NCBI RefSeq assembly: GCF_009708075.1
Contig: NZ_WMBT01000008.1
Coordinates: forward strand, 62,001 to 126,000
Source of the DNA: Paracoccus lichenicola
GTDB lineage: Bacteria > Pseudomonadota > Alphaproteobacteria > Rhodobacterales > Rhodobacteraceae
Length of the DNA stretch: 64,000 bases
Reading direction: 5' to 3'
Shown here: positions 61,481 to 64,000 of the stretch, piece after piece
Layout: every line of letters starts with the position of its first letter
Position numbering within the stretch: position 1 is the stretch's first letter
Position numbers and translations under genes: made by a program
The notes under the pieces: model-generated
The model's database searches: none
Told to the model about the DNA's origin: nothing
What the model saw: the letters and a program-made list of their open reading frames with translations, nothing else

Positions 61481-61763
61481 ACGATATCGGCTTTCTCCGC
61501 TGGCCGAAAACGATCTCGAGCGCATTTGGCTTTATACGTTGGAGCATTGGTCCCAAGCCCAAGCGGACGGATATTATCGGGATCTTGTTGCGGCATTCGA
61601 GGCGCTCGCTTTGGGCCGGAAACGCGGCAGGGCGACCACCCTGCGTCCCGGATATCTGAAATATCCATGCGGCGCGCACGTGATCTATTTTCGGCAAGGA
61701 AGCGACCGGCTGGACATCATTCGCATTCTTCATGGCAAGCAGGACGCCGACCGGCATCTGTGA
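61470..61763 (+). CDS. ParE/RelE-superfamily toxin
   Basis: 97 residues. MMAKRYRLSPLAENDLERIW and LYTLEHWSQAQADGYYRDLV form the RelE/ParE fold; LRPGYLKYPCGAHVIYFRQG and DIIRILHGKQDADRHL are its conserved C-terminal strands. Two ATGs at 61470 and 61473 are both possible starts. The overlap with parD (11 or 8 bases) is typical of TA pairs. ParE toxins poison DNA gyrase; family members also differ in target. The pair is complete and may stabilise the replicon. Confidence 0.88.
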   Translation: MMAKRYRLSPLAENDLERIWLYTLEHWSQAQADGYYRDLVAAFEALALGRKRGRATTLRPGYLKYPCGAHVIYFRQGSDRLDIIRILHGKQDADRHL

Positions 61764-61817
61764 CCGGCACAAGCCGCACGGGGGGTGGAAACCCCGCCCG
61801 ACGAAGCCCACCGATCC

Positions 61818-61889
61818 CGTAGGGTGCGTGCTTGCACGCACCATTTGCGACGCGGCGCGCCAGCGGTGCGTGCAAGCACGCACCCTACG
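61818..61889. repeat. perfect 25-bp inverted repeat with self-complementary arms
   Basis: CGTAGGGTGCGTGCTTGCAC plus GCACC (61818-61842) is followed by a 22-bp spacer. The exact reverse complement occupies 61865-61889. Each arm contains GTGCGTGC-TT-GCACGCAC and can fold on its own, so the region can form two hairpins or one long stem. It lies between convergent genes, directly against the stop of the regulator at 61890. Confidence 0.85.
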
Positions 61890-62906
61890 TCAGCTTGCCA
61901 GGGCCAGCACCTCGGCCCGCGTGGGCAGCGCCACCACCGTTCCCGCCTTCTGCACCCCCCGTTCCCGATAGGGCGATGTCCCGTACCGTTCCCGATAGCA
62001 TTTCGAGAAATGCGAGGAACTGGCGAAGCCGCAGGCGATGGCGATCTCGATCAAGGGCAGGTCGGTCAACAGCAGCAGGTGGCGGGCGCGGGCCAGGCGG
62101 GCCTCCAGGTAGTACCGCTTGGGGCTGCGGTTCAGATAGCGCATGAACAGCCGCTCCAGCTGGCGGGTGGACATGCCCGCGTCGGCAGCCAGTTGCGGGG
62201 GGCTGACGGGGTTTTCCAGGTTCGCCTCGATCCGTTCCACCACGGCGGCCAGGCGCGGGTGGCGGATGCCGATGCGGGTGGCGATGGACAGCCGCTGGCG
62301 GTCGCCCCCGGCCCGGATCGCGGTGTGCAGCATCTGGTCGGCGATCTGCGCGGCCAGATCCGCCCCATGCGTCCGCCCGATCAGGTGCAGCATCATGTCG
62401 ATCGACGACGTGCCGCCCCCCGCCGTCAACCGGCTGCCGTCATCGACGAAGACCTGCCGGTGCAGATCCACGTCCGGGAAGGTCTCGGCGAAGGAATCGT
62501 GGTTTTCCCAATGGATCGTGGCGCGGCGTCCGTCCAGCAGCCCGGCCTTGGCCAGAACGTGGCTGCCGGTGCAGACCGCGCCCAGCGTTGCCCCCGCGCG
62601 CGCCTGCCGGCGCAGCCAGGCCAGCACCGGGCGCGAGGCCTGCGCGGTGATGTCGTCGCCGCCGCAGACGATCACCGCCTCGTCCCGCGCCACCGTCACC
62701 TCGCCGTCAAGCCCCGCGTCCAGCGCCATCCGCGACCCGTTCGAGCAGGTGGCGAAATCCCCGCCCGTCCCGACCAGCCGCCAGTCGTAAAGCCTGTGTC
62801 CCGACATCTTGTTGGCCAACCGCAGCGCGTCCAGCGTGGCCGCGAAGGGCAGCATGGTGAAGCGGTCCAGCAACAGGAAGGTGAAACGCCGGGGGGTGGG
62901 TGCCAT
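61890..62906 (-). CDS. second GlxA-type AraC regulator
   Basis: 338 residues. The N-terminal PfpI-like domain has FLLLDRFTMLPFAATLDALR, AVIVCGGDDITAQASRPVL and ATLGAVCTGSHVLAKAGLLD (Cys in VCTGS). The AraC domain at ~215-315 has PPQLAADAGMSTRQLERLFM, YYLEARLARARHLLLLTDLP and GFASSSHFSKCYRERYGTSP. ATG 62906 begins MAPTPRRFTFLLLDRF. The family includes activators of choline, carnitine and glycine betaine catabolism. Proximity to soxBDAG suggests a related one-carbon/betaine role, but its target genes are not in this window. Confidence 0.83.
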   Translation of the reverse strand: MAPTPRRFTFLLLDRFTMLPFAATLDALRLANKMSGHRLYDWRLVGTGGDFATCSNGSRMALDAGLDGEVTVARDEAVIVCGGDDITAQASRPVLAWLRRQARAGATLGAVCTGSHVLAKAGLLDGRRATIHWENHDSFAETFPDVDLHRQVFVDDGSRLTAGGGTSSIDMMLHLIGRTHGADLAAQIADQMLHTAIRAGGDRQRLSIATRIGIRHPRLAAVVERIEANLENPVSPPQLAADAGMSTRQLERLFMRYLNRSPKRYYLEARLARARHLLLLTDLPLIEIAIACGFASSSHFSKCYRERYGTSPYRERGVQKAGTVVALPTRAEVLALAS

Positions 62907-63181
62907 CTGTCTTCTCCGTCGCGAACGCTGCGGGCCATGCGGCGCAAGCGTGACAGAGTGCGGGGGCAGGGCAATGGACGCCTGCGGCAAAACGGCATGA
63001 GATTTGCGCCACGCCCCTGAAGGGTGCAGGCTGTCCCTGACCCGTTCCCAGGCCAGCGACAGGTGGCGGCCCGGGATCGCGACCGCGCCTGCCGCGCTGC
63101 GCATCCATGACCTGGCATGGGGCGAGCGACTTGCACCGGAGCCGAAGATGACCTACATTCTGGTCAACAAGGGGGTGCGCC

Positions 63182-63424
63182 ATGCAGATCGCCATTGCCG
63201 AAGCCAAGGCCCAGTTCGCCGACCTCATCCGCCGCGCCGAGGCGGGCGAGGAGATCGAGTTGACCCGCTATGGCCGCCCGGTGGCGCGGCTGACGGCCTC
63301 GCCCGCGCGCGCGAACAGCCTGATCGGCTGCGCCAAGGGTCAGGTCCGCCTGCCCGACGACATGAACGACGGCGACGACCAGGTCGCCCGGCTGTTCCGG
63401 GACAGCGGCATCCTCCCTGAATGA
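63182..63424 (+). CDS. Phd/YefM-type antitoxin
   Basis: 80 residues. MQIAIAEAKAQFADLIRRAE and AGEEIELTRYGRPVARLTAS are the Phd/YefM DNA-binding fold. The C-terminal part (GQVRLPDDMNDGDDQVARLF) is the acidic toxin-binding tail. The stop overlaps the toxin ATG (ATGA). AACAAGGGGG stands 7 nt upstream of ATG 63182. Confidence 0.88.
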   Translation: MQIAIAEAKAQFADLIRRAEAGEEIELTRYGRPVARLTASPARANSLIGCAKGQVRLPDDMNDGDDQVARLFRDSGILPE

Positions 63425-63795
63425 GGCTGCTGCTGGACACCCATATCGTCCTGTGGGCGATGGCGGACGACGCGCGCCTGCCCTGCGCCCTGCGGGACGC
63501 CATCGCCGGGGCCGCCGCCCTGTTCATCAGCGCCGCCACCGTGTGGGAGGTCGCGATCAAGGCGTCCCTGGGCAAGCTGGACGTGCCCGCCGACCTGTTC
63601 GACCGGGCGCTGGCGGCGGGCGCGCAGCCCTTGCCGATCACCTGGACCCATGCCCGCGCGGTGGCGGCGCTGCCCCCGCACCACGCCGATCCCTTCGACC
63701 GTCTGCTGGTCGCGCAGGCCCGGGCCGAGGGGCTGGTGCTGGTCTCGGTCGATCGCCAGCTCAAGGCCTATGACGTGGCGCTGCTGGACGGCTGA
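63421..63795 (+). CDS. VapC-type PIN-domain toxin
   Basis: 124 residues. MRLLLDTHIVLWAMADDARL opens the PIN domain (Asp6). ISAATVWEVAIKASLGKLDV holds the conserved Glu, and HHADPFDRLLVAQARAEGLV (the DPFDR motif with its Asp) and LVSVDRQLKAYDVALL complete the site. It is coupled to the antitoxin at 63182. Its target is likely tRNA or rRNA, as in the family. It overlaps the end of the opposite-strand gene by 28 bp. Confidence 0.9.
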   Translation: MRLLLDTHIVLWAMADDARLPCALRDAIAGAAALFISAATVWEVAIKASLGKLDVPADLFDRALAAGAQPLPITWTHARAVAALPPHHADPFDRLLVAQARAEGLVLVSVDRQLKAYDVALLDG

Positions 63796-64000
63796 CGGTC
63801 CGTGAACAGCACCTCGCGCATGGCGATGCGCAGATGGGCGCGCATGATGCTGCCCGCCAGGGGACCGTCGCGGTCGTGAAGGGCGGCGATCAGGGCGCGG
63901 TGTTCGCAAACGGACCGCTGCTGCCGGTCGGCGCGCGCCAGTTGCACGCGGCGCAGGGGGCCAGCCGCTGCCGCAGCCCGTCCGCGATGCCGGCCAGTTC
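63768..64000 (-). CDS. GntR/FadR-type regulator, C-terminal part (partial, possible frameshift)
   Basis: The FCD effector domain end is visible: VCEHRALIAALHDRDGPLAG and SIMRAHLRIAMREVLFTDRQ, stopping at TAG 63770-63768. Further 5' the frame reads LRRVQLARADRQQR, but the segment at the window edge (ELAGIADGLRQRL) fits better in another frame. The switch falls near 63950, beside a GGGGG run. Either the gene is frameshifted or a base is miscounted there. The DNA-binding domain lies beyond the window. Confidence 0.55.
   Translation of the reverse strand, partial: TGRHRGRAAAAAGPLRRVQLARADRQQRSVCEHRALIAALHDRDGPLAGSIMRAHLRIAMREVLFTDRQPSSSATS

Overview
The window is high-GC DNA with alphaproteobacterial codon use. 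Gene content (sarcosine oxidase soxBDAG, TctABC/TctDE, an EcfG-like general stress sigma factor, a Rep_3-type replication initiator with ParAB) points to the Rhodobacterales, most likely a Paracoccus-like organism. A replication and partition module at about 26.6-30.8 kb (parB, parA, parS-like palindromes, iterons, rep) shows that the window is probably part of a plasmid or chromid. The genus is an inference from gene content, not a measured identity.

Layout. 0-7.2 kb is a mosaic: the 5' part of a branched-chain amino-acid type binding protein, a frameshifted IS5 transposase, an overlapping pair encoding a 7Fe/8Fe-ferredoxin-FAD reductase and a molybdopterin oxidoreductase, remnants of an IS110 transposase and a resolvase, and an AbrB/VapC toxin-antitoxin pair whose toxin has one amber codon. 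7.3-20.9 kb holds two translationally coupled genes: a ~3300-residue secreted DUF11/DUF7507 repeat protein with eight exact 360-bp repeat units, and a ~1200-residue outer-membrane beta-barrel-like protein. 21.3-25.1 kb is a decaying Amadori-compound (fructoselysine-like) utilisation locus. The regulator, binding protein and kinase are intact, but the permease/deglycase, ATPase and epimerase genes are deleted or chimeric. 25.7-30.8 kb is the plasmid backbone.

30.9-40.4 kb is a stress island. An EcfG-like sigma factor, Mn-catalase, a DUF2934 protein, a YciE-like ferritin-fold protein followed by NAD synthetase and a thioredoxin-reductase-like protein, and a general stress protein followed by MalQ share GGAAC-N16/17-xGTT promoter candidates that I found by eye upstream of five transcription units. 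40.6-44.6 kb holds small proteins, a coupled cysteine synthase / PLP-decarboxylase pair with a hairpin covering the ribosome-binding site, and an AT-rich orphan lipoprotein. 44.7-51.3 kb is a tripartite tricarboxylate transporter (TctABC) with its two-component system and an orphan binding protein. 51.3-54.8 kb holds a peptidoglycan-binding protein, an EamA exporter and a membrane alpha/beta hydrolase.

55.0-63.0 kb is the sarcosine oxidase operon soxBDAG, divergent from a GlxA-type AraC regulator, followed by a ParDE pair and a second GlxA-type regulator. A Phd/VapC pair and the 3' end of a GntR regulator close the window. Families of GC-rich intergenic repeats lie at operon ends throughout 35-55 kb. 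I saw no rRNA, tRNA or CRISPR array.
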